Origin: Cacconaster sp045641345
GTDB lineage: Bacteria > Bacteroidota > Bacteroidia > Bacteroidales > UBA932
DNA length: 44,752 bases
Assembly: GCA_045641345.1 (NCBI GenBank)
Contig: JAZUGR010000012.1
Span: 1-44,752 of the forward strand
Direction of reading: 5' to 3'
Shown: piece by piece, positions 1 to 6,663 of the stretch
Numbering within the stretch: the first letter of the stretch is position 1
Layout of the letters: every line of letters starts with the position of its first letter
Position numbers and translations under genes: made by a program
The notes under the pieces: model-generated
Seen by the model: the letters and a program-made list of their open reading frames with translations, nothing else
Databases searched by the model: none
What the model was told of the DNA's origin: nothing

Positions 1-791
1 CCTGTCTGCCCTGCTATATCCTTGAGCAGGTCTTCGTCGTTTTCCACCTGCATATCCTGCACATCAGGGCCCCAGGGGGTCATAACGGGATAAGGAGCCA
101 CTCCGTTCGCACCGACACCTATCGTGTAAACCCTCACACCATAGGTTTTCGCTATCTCGGCGGCAGTCTGGGGAGTAATCTCGCCACGGTTGTTCACACC
201 GTCGGTAAGAAGTATGACAACCCTGCTCTTGGCGTCGGAATCCTTCATCCTGGCCACTGCGGTCGCAAGGCCGTTGCCTATGGCGGTACCGTCCTCTATC
301 AGCCCGGTTTCTATCTCCTTCATAAGATTGATCAATGTGGGGCGGTCGGTGGTCAGAGGGCTCTGCGTGAAGCTTTCCCCGGCAAAAACCACTATCCCCA
401 TCCTGTCCGAAGGCCTCGAAGCCACGAATTCTATCGCTATGTCCTTGGCCGCGCCTATGCGGTCGGGCTTGAAATCACGGGCGAGCATCGAGGTTGAAAC
501 GTCCATTGCAAAGACAATGTCGATACCCTCCGTGTCGATTTTCTCCACCTGCTCCGAAGTCCTGGGCCTTGCGATGGCTACGATGATTGAGGCCACCGCC
601 ACCATAAACAGGGCGAACGGGATATGCCTCAGCCACGTCCTGATCCTGGACTGACGGCCTGCAGCGAACTGGCGCGCGTCGCTTACCTTCAGATATGGCA
701 TACCTCCCCGCAGCTCACGCCACAGATAGAAGGCCGCCAGGGCGACAAGCAGGAATTCAAACCAGAGCAGATTCGGATATTCAAAAAACAT
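1..791 (-). CDS. batA: BatA-like von Willebrand factor A membrane protein (partial, C-terminus off the edge)
   Basis: This is the first 263 codons of a Bat (Bacteroides aerotolerance) VWA-domain protein; the C-terminus lies outside the window. I read its start at ATG 791, one base after the TAA of the upstream gene, with an AGGAGG ribosome site inside the end of that gene. Visible features are a membrane segment at about residues 7-25, a second at about 57-75, then a VWA domain with a MIDAS motif DVSTS at 97-101, a downstream threonine (PLTTDRP) and the LLTDG motif. Family knowledge: BatA proteins are inner-membrane metal-binding proteins encoded with MoxR ATPases and DUF58 proteins, and the operon is linked to oxygen or envelope-stress tolerance. 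The gene order here (moxR, DUF58, membrane protein, batA) is the usual one, so batB and the other bat genes probably follow outside the window. Confidence 0.9.
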   Translation of the reverse strand, partial: MFFEYPNLLWFEFLLVALAAFYLWRELRGGMPYLKVSDARQFAAGRQSRIRTWLRHIPFALFMVAVASIIVAIARPRTSEQVEKIDTEGIDIVFAMDVSTSMLARDFKPDRIGAAKDIAIEFVASRPSDRMGIVVFAGESFTQSPLTTDRPTLINLMKEIETGLIEDGTAIGNGLATAVARMKDSDAKSRVVILLTDGVNNRGEITPQTAAEIAKTYGVRVYTIGVGANGVAPYPVMTPWGPDVQDMQVENDEDLLKDIAGQT

Positions 792-792
792 A

Positions 793-1761
793 TTATCCCT
801 CCTTTTCGGTCTTGGCGGCAGCTTCAGCCTCAAGACGCTGCATATATGTGGTGTTGACGAATCTGGTAGCCAAAGGTATCACCTCCTCGTTCTCCGCCTC
901 GGAAGCGGAATGTTTGGCAAACTTCACGTAGTCTGCGGTTGAGAACAGCTCGTTCATTCCCTCGAGCAGACGGTCATCTATCCCGCACGAGGCAAGGCTG
1001 GAGAAAAGCTCTCCGGTAGTCTGCTCCATGGCCGGAATACCATATTCGTCCTCCACGTATTTGCGTATCGTATCGGTGACTTCGGTATAGAACTGCTTCT
1101 GTTTGTCGTTCTGCCACAGTTTGCTTGAATGTATCCTGTCGAGACTGCGCAGAGCCACGATATGAGGAGGGTCAACCACCTTCTGCCGGCCGAATATGTC
1201 GCGGTTCTCCTTTCTGTTCCTGATGAACCAGAAGGCCAGGAAGGCAATGGCCGCCACACCCAGGGCAAGCAGCGCCCAGGGAGCGACCTCCGAGAAAGTG
1301 AGAGGCAGGCGTATCTGCCCCTTTATGTCGTACGGCTTGAAAGTCGCCGTATCGACAGGAATCGTGCCCACTTCGAGCACGGGTCCCTCATAGTAGAGAG
1401 TGTCGACTTTCCCGTCACGACGGCTGATCATGGCCACGAGCGGAGGCAGGAAATAGCTCCCGCTGTCGAACGAAGTGAGAATCATATTCCCCTCCAGGGA
1501 AAGCCTTCCGCGCCGCTGCGACAAAGTATCGACGCTCCAGGGCTTGATGGTTTCGACTCCCTCGGCTACAGGCTCGTCGGGCTTTTCCACAAAGAAATCC
1601 TCGCCTTTTTCAAGCTTGACGCTTACGCTCCATTTGACCTGGTCGCCTATCAGCACCGAATCCCTGCTCAACGACGAAACCAGAGAGGTCGTGTCATCGG
1701 CGGAAAACGCTGCCGCAGCTGCGGCGGCAAACGAGACCAGAAGTGAAAACAACTTTTTCAT
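793..1761 (-). CDS. Bat-operon membrane-anchored protein, function unknown
   Basis: A 322-residue protein between the DUF58 gene and batA. It has an N-terminal signal peptide ending near residue 20 (a run of alanines after LLVSFA), a roughly 140-residue extracytoplasmic part with a beta-rich look (alternating hydrophobic residues), one membrane segment at about 163-182 (WALLALGVAAIAFLAFWFI), and a basic cytoplasmic tail of about 140 residues predicted to be helical. The start ATG at 1761 lies 7 bases before the DUF58 stop side of the operon, and its stop is one base from the batA start, so the genes are probably translationally coupled. Proteins of this architecture occupy the same slot in other Bacteroidota bat operons. 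Its role is not known; by context it may recruit or sense something for the MoxR/VWA complex (inference). Confidence 0.8.
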   Translation of the reverse strand: MKKLFSLLVSFAAAAAAAFSADDTTSLVSSLSRDSVLIGDQVKWSVSVKLEKGEDFFVEKPDEPVAEGVETIKPWSVDTLSQRRGRLSLEGNMILTSFDSGSYFLPPLVAMISRRDGKVDTLYYEGPVLEVGTIPVDTATFKPYDIKGQIRLPLTFSEVAPWALLALGVAAIAFLAFWFIRNRKENRDIFGRQKVVDPPHIVALRSLDRIHSSKLWQNDKQKQFYTEVTDTIRKYVEDEYGIPAMEQTTGELFSSLASCGIDDRLLEGMNELFSTADYVKFAKHSASEAENEEVIPLATRFVNTTYMQRLEAEAAAKTEKEG

Positions 1762-1768
1762 ATCGTCA

Positions 1769-2647
1769 TTATCTCCTGCTGAAGAGCAATATCAGTTCCT
1801 TTACATAATCGCTGTCGGTGGCAATGCTCACATTATCCACCTTGTAGCGGCGCAAAAGCCTCTGCGAGGCGCTCTGCACTGCGGTATTCCATTCGGAGTA
1901 TCCCCGCCTGACATCCCTTGACGAGGTATCCACCCACGACATTGCGCCCGTTTCCGCATCCCTGACCCTGACCAGGCCGACGTCGGGCATCTCCCTTTCC
2001 CTCGGATCGTATATGTTTATGGCCGATATCTCGTGACGGCCGACAACGATTTTCAGGGCATCCTCATATCTGGGATTGCCGGAGGCATCAACATCCAGCA
2101 TATCCGACAGCAGGAAAGCATTGCAGCGCCGCTTGATGGCATTGGTGAGGAACCTGAGCGCCTCGCCGATATCGGTCCCCTTTTCGGTGGGCTCAAACTC
2201 GAGCAGTTCCCTTATGATGTGGAGGAGATGGCTCCTGCCCTTCTTGGGAGGGATGAATTTCTCAACCCTGGTGCTGAAGAATATGGCACCCACCTTGTCA
2301 TTGTTGATGGAGGCAGAGAAGGCAAGGACGGCTCCTATTTCAGCCATCAGCTCACGTTTCGACCTGACCTGCGTTCCGAACACGCCGGAAGCGCTCACGT
2401 CCACAAGCAGCACGACCGTAAGTTCCCTCTCCTCTTCGAACACCTTGATGTAAGGCGCTCTCAGACGGGCGGTGACGTTCCAGTCCATATTGCGCACGTC
2501 ATCGCCATACTGGTATTCACGCACCTCGCTGAAGGCCATTCCGCGCCCCTTGAAAGCCGAATGATACTCTCCGGCAAAAATCTGATGGGAAAGCGTCCTG
2601 GTCTTGATTTCGATCTTGCGGACCTTTTTCAGCAATTCGTTATCCAT
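1769..2647 (-). CDS. DUF58 family protein (VWA-like fold)
   Basis: A 292-residue DUF58 protein. The family signature GRGMAFSEVREYQYGDD lies at about residues 34-50, followed by DWNVTAR, and a VWA-like core begins at about 78 with the metal-site motif DVSAS at 82-86. It has no signal peptide or membrane segment, so it is probably cytoplasmic or peripheral. Its ATG overlaps the stop of the MoxR gene by one base (ATG within ATGTAA on the coding strand), which points to coupled translation. DUF58 proteins are known partners of MoxR AAA+ ATPases in bat and related operons, where they are thought to act together in assembling or activating membrane VWA proteins; the exact activity is not established. 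Confidence 0.92.
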   Translation of the reverse strand: MDNELLKKVRKIEIKTRTLSHQIFAGEYHSAFKGRGMAFSEVREYQYGDDVRNMDWNVTARLRAPYIKVFEEERELTVVLLVDVSASGVFGTQVRSKRELMAEIGAVLAFSASINNDKVGAIFFSTRVEKFIPPKKGRSHLLHIIRELLEFEPTEKGTDIGEALRFLTNAIKRRCNAFLLSDMLDVDASGNPRYEDALKIVVGRHEISAINIYDPREREMPDVGLVRVRDAETGAMSWVDTSSRDVRRGYSEWNTAVQSASQRLLRRYKVDNVSIATDSDYVKELILLFSRR

Positions 2648-3639
2648 TACGGAACCTCAACTGCATTAAGGATATCGGATATTATCTCTTCGGTGGTCAC
2701 GTTCTCGGCCTCAGCCTCGTATGTGAGCCCGATACGGTGACGGAGAACCTGGGGACATACGGCGCGGATGTCTTCGGGAATCACATAGCCGCGGCGCTTG
2801 ATGAACGCATACGCCTTGGCTGCCATCGACAGGGAGATGCTTGCACGGGGCGAGCCTCCGAACGAAATCATGTCCTTCAGGCGGGAGAGCGAATAATCCT
2901 CCGGATGGCGTGTGGCGAATACGATATCGACGATGTATTTCTCAATCTTCTCGTCCATATACACGTCACGCACCACTTCGCGGGCACGGACGATGTCTTC
3001 GGGCTTGAGCACCCTCGCCGGCTGGGGGAATTCGCCCTGATTGTTCATCCTTATTATGAGCTTTTCCTCTTCCTTCCTGGGGTAGGATACCACAACCTTG
3101 AGCATGAAACGGTCGACCTGAGCCTCCGGGAGCGGGTAGGTTCCCTCCTGCTCCACCGGGTTCTGAGTGGCCATTACGAGGAACGGCTTGGGGAGAGGGA
3201 AAGTGCTGTCACCGATTGTCACCTGACGCTCCTGCATAGCTTCGAGCAGGGCCGACTGCACTTTCGCCGGGCTTCGGTTGATTTCATCGGCAAGCACGAA
3301 ATTGGCGAATATGGGTCCCTGCTTGATTTGGAACTGCTCGCTCTTCTGGCTGTAGATCATCGTGCCGATCACATCGGCAGGAAGAAGGTCAGGTGTAAAT
3401 TGAATACGGCTGAACTTTGCATCCACAATCTTTGCGAGAGTATTGATGGCCAAGGTTTTAGCCAAACCAGGCATACCCTCAAGAAGGATATGTCCGTTGG
3501 CCAGCAGGCCAATGAGCAGGTTCTCCACAAGCGGCTTCTGGCCGACTATGACCTTGTTCATCTCCATCGTTATGATGTCGACGAATTCGCTCTCCTTCTG
3601 GATACGGTCATTCAGTTCTTTAATATTGACACTGTCCAT
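2647..3639 (-). CDS. moxR: MoxR-family AAA+ ATPase
   Basis: A 330-residue MoxR-type AAA+ ATPase and the first gene of the Bat cluster. Walker A is GMPGLAKT at about residues 55-62 and Walker B is VLADEINR at about 115-122; the sensor and arginine-rich stretch (ATQNP, PEAQVDRF) follows at about 160-185. Length and motif order match the family. MoxR ATPases act as chaperone-like factors that remodel partner VWA proteins; here the partners are presumably the DUF58 protein and BatA encoded immediately downstream. The ATG at 3639 is the only sensible start, with MDSVNIKEL giving the typical charged N-terminus. A candidate promoter box for it lies about 40 bases upstream in the space shared with truA. 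Confidence 0.95.
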   Translation of the reverse strand: MDSVNIKELNDRIQKESEFVDIITMEMNKVIVGQKPLVENLLIGLLANGHILLEGMPGLAKTLAINTLAKIVDAKFSRIQFTPDLLPADVIGTMIYSQKSEQFQIKQGPIFANFVLADEINRSPAKVQSALLEAMQERQVTIGDSTFPLPKPFLVMATQNPVEQEGTYPLPEAQVDRFMLKVVVSYPRKEEEKLIIRMNNQGEFPQPARVLKPEDIVRAREVVRDVYMDEKIEKYIVDIVFATRHPEDYSLSRLKDMISFGGSPRASISLSMAAKAYAFIKRRGYVIPEDIRAVCPQVLRHRIGLTYEAEAENVTTEEIISDILNAVEVP

Positions 3640-3655
3640 ATATTGAATTGTTTTG

Positions 3656-3663
3656 TAAATTTG
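3656..3663 (+). promoter_or_regulatory. Candidate -7 box for truA (TAAATTTG)
   Basis: The sequence matches the Bacteroidota -7 consensus TAnnTTTG exactly and lies 32 bases before the truA start. No good TTTG -33 element is seen at the right spacing, so support is partial. Confidence 0.4.
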
Positions 3664-3679
3664 TCGCGTTCCTATCCGG

Positions 3680-3687
3680 CAAAAATA
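3680..3687 (-). promoter_or_regulatory. Candidate -7 box for moxR operon (TATTTTTG)
   Basis: Read on the minus strand this is a TAnnTTTG match about 40 bases upstream of the moxR start. It faces the truA box, so the two transcripts would overlap at their 5' ends. No clear -33 element; the region is AT-rich and chance matches are possible. Confidence 0.35.
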
Positions 3688-3695
3688 ATAAAATT

Positions 3696-4448
3696 ATGCG
3701 TCTCTTCGTCCGTCTTTCGTACAACGGCTCGCTTTTCAGCGGGTGGCAGTCGCAGCCCGACGCCCCAAGCATACAGGCCGAGGTGGAACGCGCCCTCTCG
3801 ATTGCTTTCCACGAGCCTGTCCAGGTAACCGGAGCAGGGCGCACCGATGCCGGAGTCAATGCCAGAAACTACTTCGCCCATTTCGACACGTCGACAGAAA
3901 CGGTTGAAGACGCAAAGGCCCTTTGCAGCAAAATAAATGCCATACTTCCCGGGGGAATCGTGGTTTCCGGGCTTTATTCGGTCCCGCCCCAGGCACACGC
4001 CAGATTCGATGCCGTGAGCCGCACCTACAGGTACTATCTGCACACCGCAAAGGACCCCTTTGCATCGCTCTCCTACTTCTACACCTTCCCCATCGACGTC
4101 GAGGCGATGGACGAGGCCGCAAAGCGCTTGATCGGGACCCGCGACTTCTCCTGCTTCGAAAAGACCGGAGCAGACAATGCCACTTCAATCTGCACCGTGA
4201 CCGAAGCCGGCTGGGAGCGGATTGACGACTCGCACATCGTATTCACAATCTCGGCCAACAGATTCCTCCGCAATATGGTCAGGGCGACGGTAGGCACTTT
4301 GCTCGACATCGGGCGCGGCAAGCACCCTGTTGAATGGATTGACGAAGTCCTCGCCTCCGGCGCCCGCTGCCGGGCCGGACAGTCCGTCCCCGGCGAAGCC
4401 CTCTTCCTCGAAGGAGTGGAATACGGATTCGAGATGAAAAAGCTGTAA
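3696..4448 (+). CDS. truA: tRNA pseudouridine(38-40) synthase TruA
   Basis: A 250-residue TruA, which isomerises uridines 38, 39 and 40 in the anticodon arm of tRNAs. The catalytic aspartate is in the motif GRTDAGVNA at about residues 49-57, and the conserved region RFLRNMVRATVGTLLDIGRG is visible near the C-terminus. I chose ATG 3696 (protein starting MRLFVRLSYNG) because family members begin at this point; an upstream in-frame codon at 3648 would add 16 residues with no family support. The gene stands alone on the plus strand, divergent from moxR and convergent with exbD. Confidence 0.95.
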   Translation: MRLFVRLSYNGSLFSGWQSQPDAPSIQAEVERALSIAFHEPVQVTGAGRTDAGVNARNYFAHFDTSTETVEDAKALCSKINAILPGGIVVSGLYSVPPQAHARFDAVSRTYRYYLHTAKDPFASLSYFYTFPIDVEAMDEAAKRLIGTRDFSCFEKTGADNATSICTVTEAGWERIDDSHIVFTISANRFLRNMVRATVGTLLDIGRGKHPVEWIDEVLASGARCRAGQSVPGEALFLEGVEYGFEMKKL

Positions 4449-4503
4449 TATCAAGACCTGAACGGCAGAATCTGCTGCGCTGTCGTCAGACCAGTCTCGG
4501 CAT

Positions 4504-4917
4504 CTACTCCGGAGAAGTGGCCATTATCACCTTGTACTTGTTGCGTTTGGCGATATTCATAATCGCCACCACTTCCTTGACAGGCACTGTCTCATCGGCA
4601 TAGATTGAGAAGGTGGGGTCGTCCTCATCCTTGAGGAGATTCACTACGGCAGGCTCAATTTCACTGAATTGGACCGGAGAGGCATTCCCGTTGATATGGT
4701 ATGAGAAGGTGCCCTTGTCCTGATAATGCTTGATGGAAACGCTCACCGTAGCCTTTGCAGCGACCTGGCCGGTACTCTTGGGCAGGAGCAGTTTCAGGGC
4801 GTTCGGATTCACCAGAGTGGAGGTGACCAGAAAGAAAAGCAGCAGCAGGAACACGATGTCGGTCATCGACGACATCGATATGGCTGCATCGGCCTTTGTA
4901 GTACGCTTTATCGCCAT
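4504..4917 (-). CDS. exbD: ExbD/TolR-family biopolymer transport protein
   Basis: A 137-residue ExbD/TolR protein: a short cytoplasmic N-terminus, one membrane segment at about residues 20-36 (IVFLLLLFFLVTSTLV) with the conserved aspartate in MTDIVF just at its start, and a periplasmic domain of about 95 residues. ExbD works with ExbB as a proton-driven stator that energises TonB at outer-membrane receptors, or Tol-Pal at division. Its start overlaps the exbB stop by one base. No tonB or tolA gene lies beside it, so whether the pair serves TonB, Tol or another partner cannot be decided from this window. Last gene of the rluB-to-exbD cluster. Confidence 0.92.
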   Translation of the reverse strand: MAIKRTTKADAAISMSSMTDIVFLLLLFFLVTSTLVNPNALKLLLPKSTGQVAAKATVSVSIKHYQDKGTFSYHINGNASPVQFSEIEPAVVNLLKDEDDPTFSIYADETVPVKEVVAIMNIAKRNKYKVIMATSPE

Positions 4918-5570
4918 TACTTGGCCTCCTCCTTTCCTTCAGCCTTGTCGCGCAGCGAAAGTATCGTCTCAAGCAGTTCTCCGGTGCCGGTTTCCATTTT
5001 CAGCACGAGCGCCGAGATGCGCGCCGTCAGGAAATTATAGCCGAAATATGCCAATATCCCGACAATAAGACCTCCCACAGTGGTTATCATAGCCGTATAT
5101 ATGCCTCCTGAAAGAATGGATATGTCCACATTGCCTCCGGCAAGCGACATATTGAAGAAAGCCTGGACCATTCCTATCACGGTGCCGAGGAATCCTATCA
5201 TTGGAGCGCCGCCGGCAATCGCAGCCAGGAAGGGAAGTCCCTTTTCAAGGCGGGCCACCTCAAGGTTGCCCACGTTCTCCATTGCCGAGCGTACGTCCTC
5301 AAGAGGGTTGTCCATACGGACAATGCCCTTGTATATCATACGTGAGATGGGGGAATCGAAGCGTTTGCACAGAGCCTTGGCCGAACGCACCTTGCCTTCG
5401 AGCAGATAGTCGCTGACATCCTTCATGAAGTTGTCATCGACGTTGATGGCCCTCCTGATTGCCCACCACCTCGAAGCGAAGAGATAGATTGCCACTACCG
5501 AGAGCGCCAGAAGGACTATCATCAGCCATCCTCCTTTGGCTGCCATTGAAATAAGTGAAAAAGAATTCAT
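4917..5570 (-). CDS. exbB: ExbB/TolQ/MotA-family proton channel protein
   Basis: A 217-residue ExbB/TolQ protein. It has an N-terminal membrane segment at about residues 14-33, a cytoplasmic region, and the MotA/ExbB domain with two further membrane helices (around GGAPMIGFLGTVIGMVQAFF and GIYTAMITTVGGLIVGILAYF), including the conserved GTV and the TT of the third helix. I chose ATG 5570 (MNSFSLISM) because the in-frame ATG at 5594 would overlap the upstream gene and adds residues not expected in the family. With ExbD it forms the proton-driven motor of the inner membrane. The next gene (exbD) starts within its stop codon. Confidence 0.92.
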   Translation of the reverse strand: MNSFSLISMAAKGGWLMIVLLALSVVAIYLFASRWWAIRRAINVDDNFMKDVSDYLLEGKVRSAKALCKRFDSPISRMIYKGIVRMDNPLEDVRSAMENVGNLEVARLEKGLPFLAAIAGGAPMIGFLGTVIGMVQAFFNMSLAGGNVDISILSGGIYTAMITTVGGLIVGILAYFGYNFLTARISALVLKMETGTGELLETILSLRDKAEGKEEAK

Positions 5571-5580
5571 AGTCGTAAAA

Positions 5581-6147
5581 TCATATTGTCTCAAGTGCGG
5601 ACATCAGTTCATCGACGGTGTCGCAGAAAGTTATGGTATTCCTGCTGTACTCCATGATGAATCCGTTGTCGTACATATTGTCTATCATCTTCCTGAGCGG
5701 ATTGTAATAGCCGTCAAGGTTAAGCACGAATATGGGCTTGCCGCCGTTGAAGCCCAGCTCCGTATCCGTTACGTAGGTAAAAAGCTCATCGAGAGTGCCC
5801 CAGCTCCCGGGCAGAGCCACACAGCAGTCGCTCAATGACGACATCTTCTTCTTGCGCTCGGCAAAATCGGATGTGAAATACATCCTGGAGAGGTCCTTCC
5901 TCTTTATGTCAATCCCCGTGGCGGCCACTTCGGGCTTCCCCTTGAACCCGGAGGGGAACACACCAATGCACTTCCCGCCCGATTGGATGCAACCCTCCGC
6001 CAGAGAGCGCATCGTGCCCACGTTGGAGCCGCCGTATATCAGCGTATGACCGGCAAGGGCTAAGGCACGGCCGAAGTCGAATGCCGTTTGAGAAAACTTC
6101 GGATCATTTCCACTGTGGGACCCGAGAAATACCGAAACATTTTTCAT
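5581..6147 (-). CDS. LOG-family protein (lysine decarboxylase-like Rossmann fold)
   Basis: A 188-residue LOG-family protein. Some members are cytokinin-activating phosphoribohydrolases acting on nucleotide monophosphates; many bacterial ones act as nucleotide phosphoribohydrolases or have no assigned role. The Rossmann start VSVFLGSHSGNDP, the glycine motif YGGSNVGTMRSLAEG at about residues 38-52 and the substrate arginine region AERKKKM at about 95-101 are present. The signature PGGxGTxxE appears here as PGSWGTLDE at about 112-120, so the second glycine is serine while the catalytic glutamate is kept. It overlaps aroK by four bases (ATGA). Function in this organism is not determined. Confidence 0.85.
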   Translation of the reverse strand: MKNVSVFLGSHSGNDPKFSQTAFDFGRALALAGHTLIYGGSNVGTMRSLAEGCIQSGGKCIGVFPSGFKGKPEVAATGIDIKRKDLSRMYFTSDFAERKKKMSSLSDCCVALPGSWGTLDELFTYVTDTELGFNGGKPIFVLNLDGYYNPLRKMIDNMYDNGFIMEYSRNTITFCDTVDELMSALETI

Positions 6148-6662
6148 ACCATATCCTCAATCTTGTGTGCAAGCTTTTCTATGACCTCATCGTAATCATC
6201 CGTATCCACCTTGAACACCGAGTCCGCGGACGCCTCATAGGAAGGTCTTCTCTCCTCAAGCAGGGCTTCCATCTCACGTCTTGACTTACCTTTGGCCAGG
6301 GGACGGACCGAATTGCCCATTTCACGCCATATTATATCCATCGACGTATCCAACCATAAAATCCTCACGCCGTGGCGATGCAGAATATCGACATTGGCAG
6401 CGGAAAGAACCGTCCCTCCTCCAAGTGAGAGGAGCGTCCGGCTGTCTTTTCCGATTCCTCCGACGACCTCTTCGAGGACGACGGCTTCGCACTTTCTGAA
6501 CTCCTCCTGGCCGCCACGGGAGAAAATGGATGCGACACTTCCGAAACGCGACGTAATCTCCTTGTCGAGATCGATGAACCGCCACCCGAGCGAGGATGCC
6601 GCAGCGGCGCCGAAAAATGACTTGCCGCAAGCCATGAAACCCGACAAAGCCACAACCGCCAT
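6144..6662 (-). CDS. aroK: Shikimate kinase
   Basis: A 172-residue shikimate kinase, which phosphorylates shikimate to shikimate 3-phosphate in aromatic amino-acid synthesis. The P-loop GFMACGKS is at residues 8-15, the substrate aspartate in FIDLDKEI at about 28-35, the substrate-binding arginine in QEEFRKCE at about 50-57, the LSLGGGTVL motif at about 77-85, and the lid arginine in RPLAKGKS at about 117. Length is typical. It starts one base after the topoisomerase stop (TGATATG) and its TGA overlaps the next start. The partner enzyme AroE is encoded elsewhere in this window (15370-16104). Confidence 0.95.
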   Translation of the reverse strand: MAVVALSGFMACGKSFFGAAAASSLGWRFIDLDKEITSRFGSVASIFSRGGQEEFRKCEAVVLEEVVGGIGKDSRTLLSLGGGTVLSAANVDILHRHGVRILWLDTSMDIIWREMGNSVRPLAKGKSRREMEALLEERRPSYEASADSVFKVDTDDYDEVIEKLAHKIEDMV

Positions 6663-6663
6663 A

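Noticed and set aside
4449..4503. Terminator between truA and exbD
   Set aside because: Only a weak GCAGA/TCTGC stem is present, with no T-tract on either strand.
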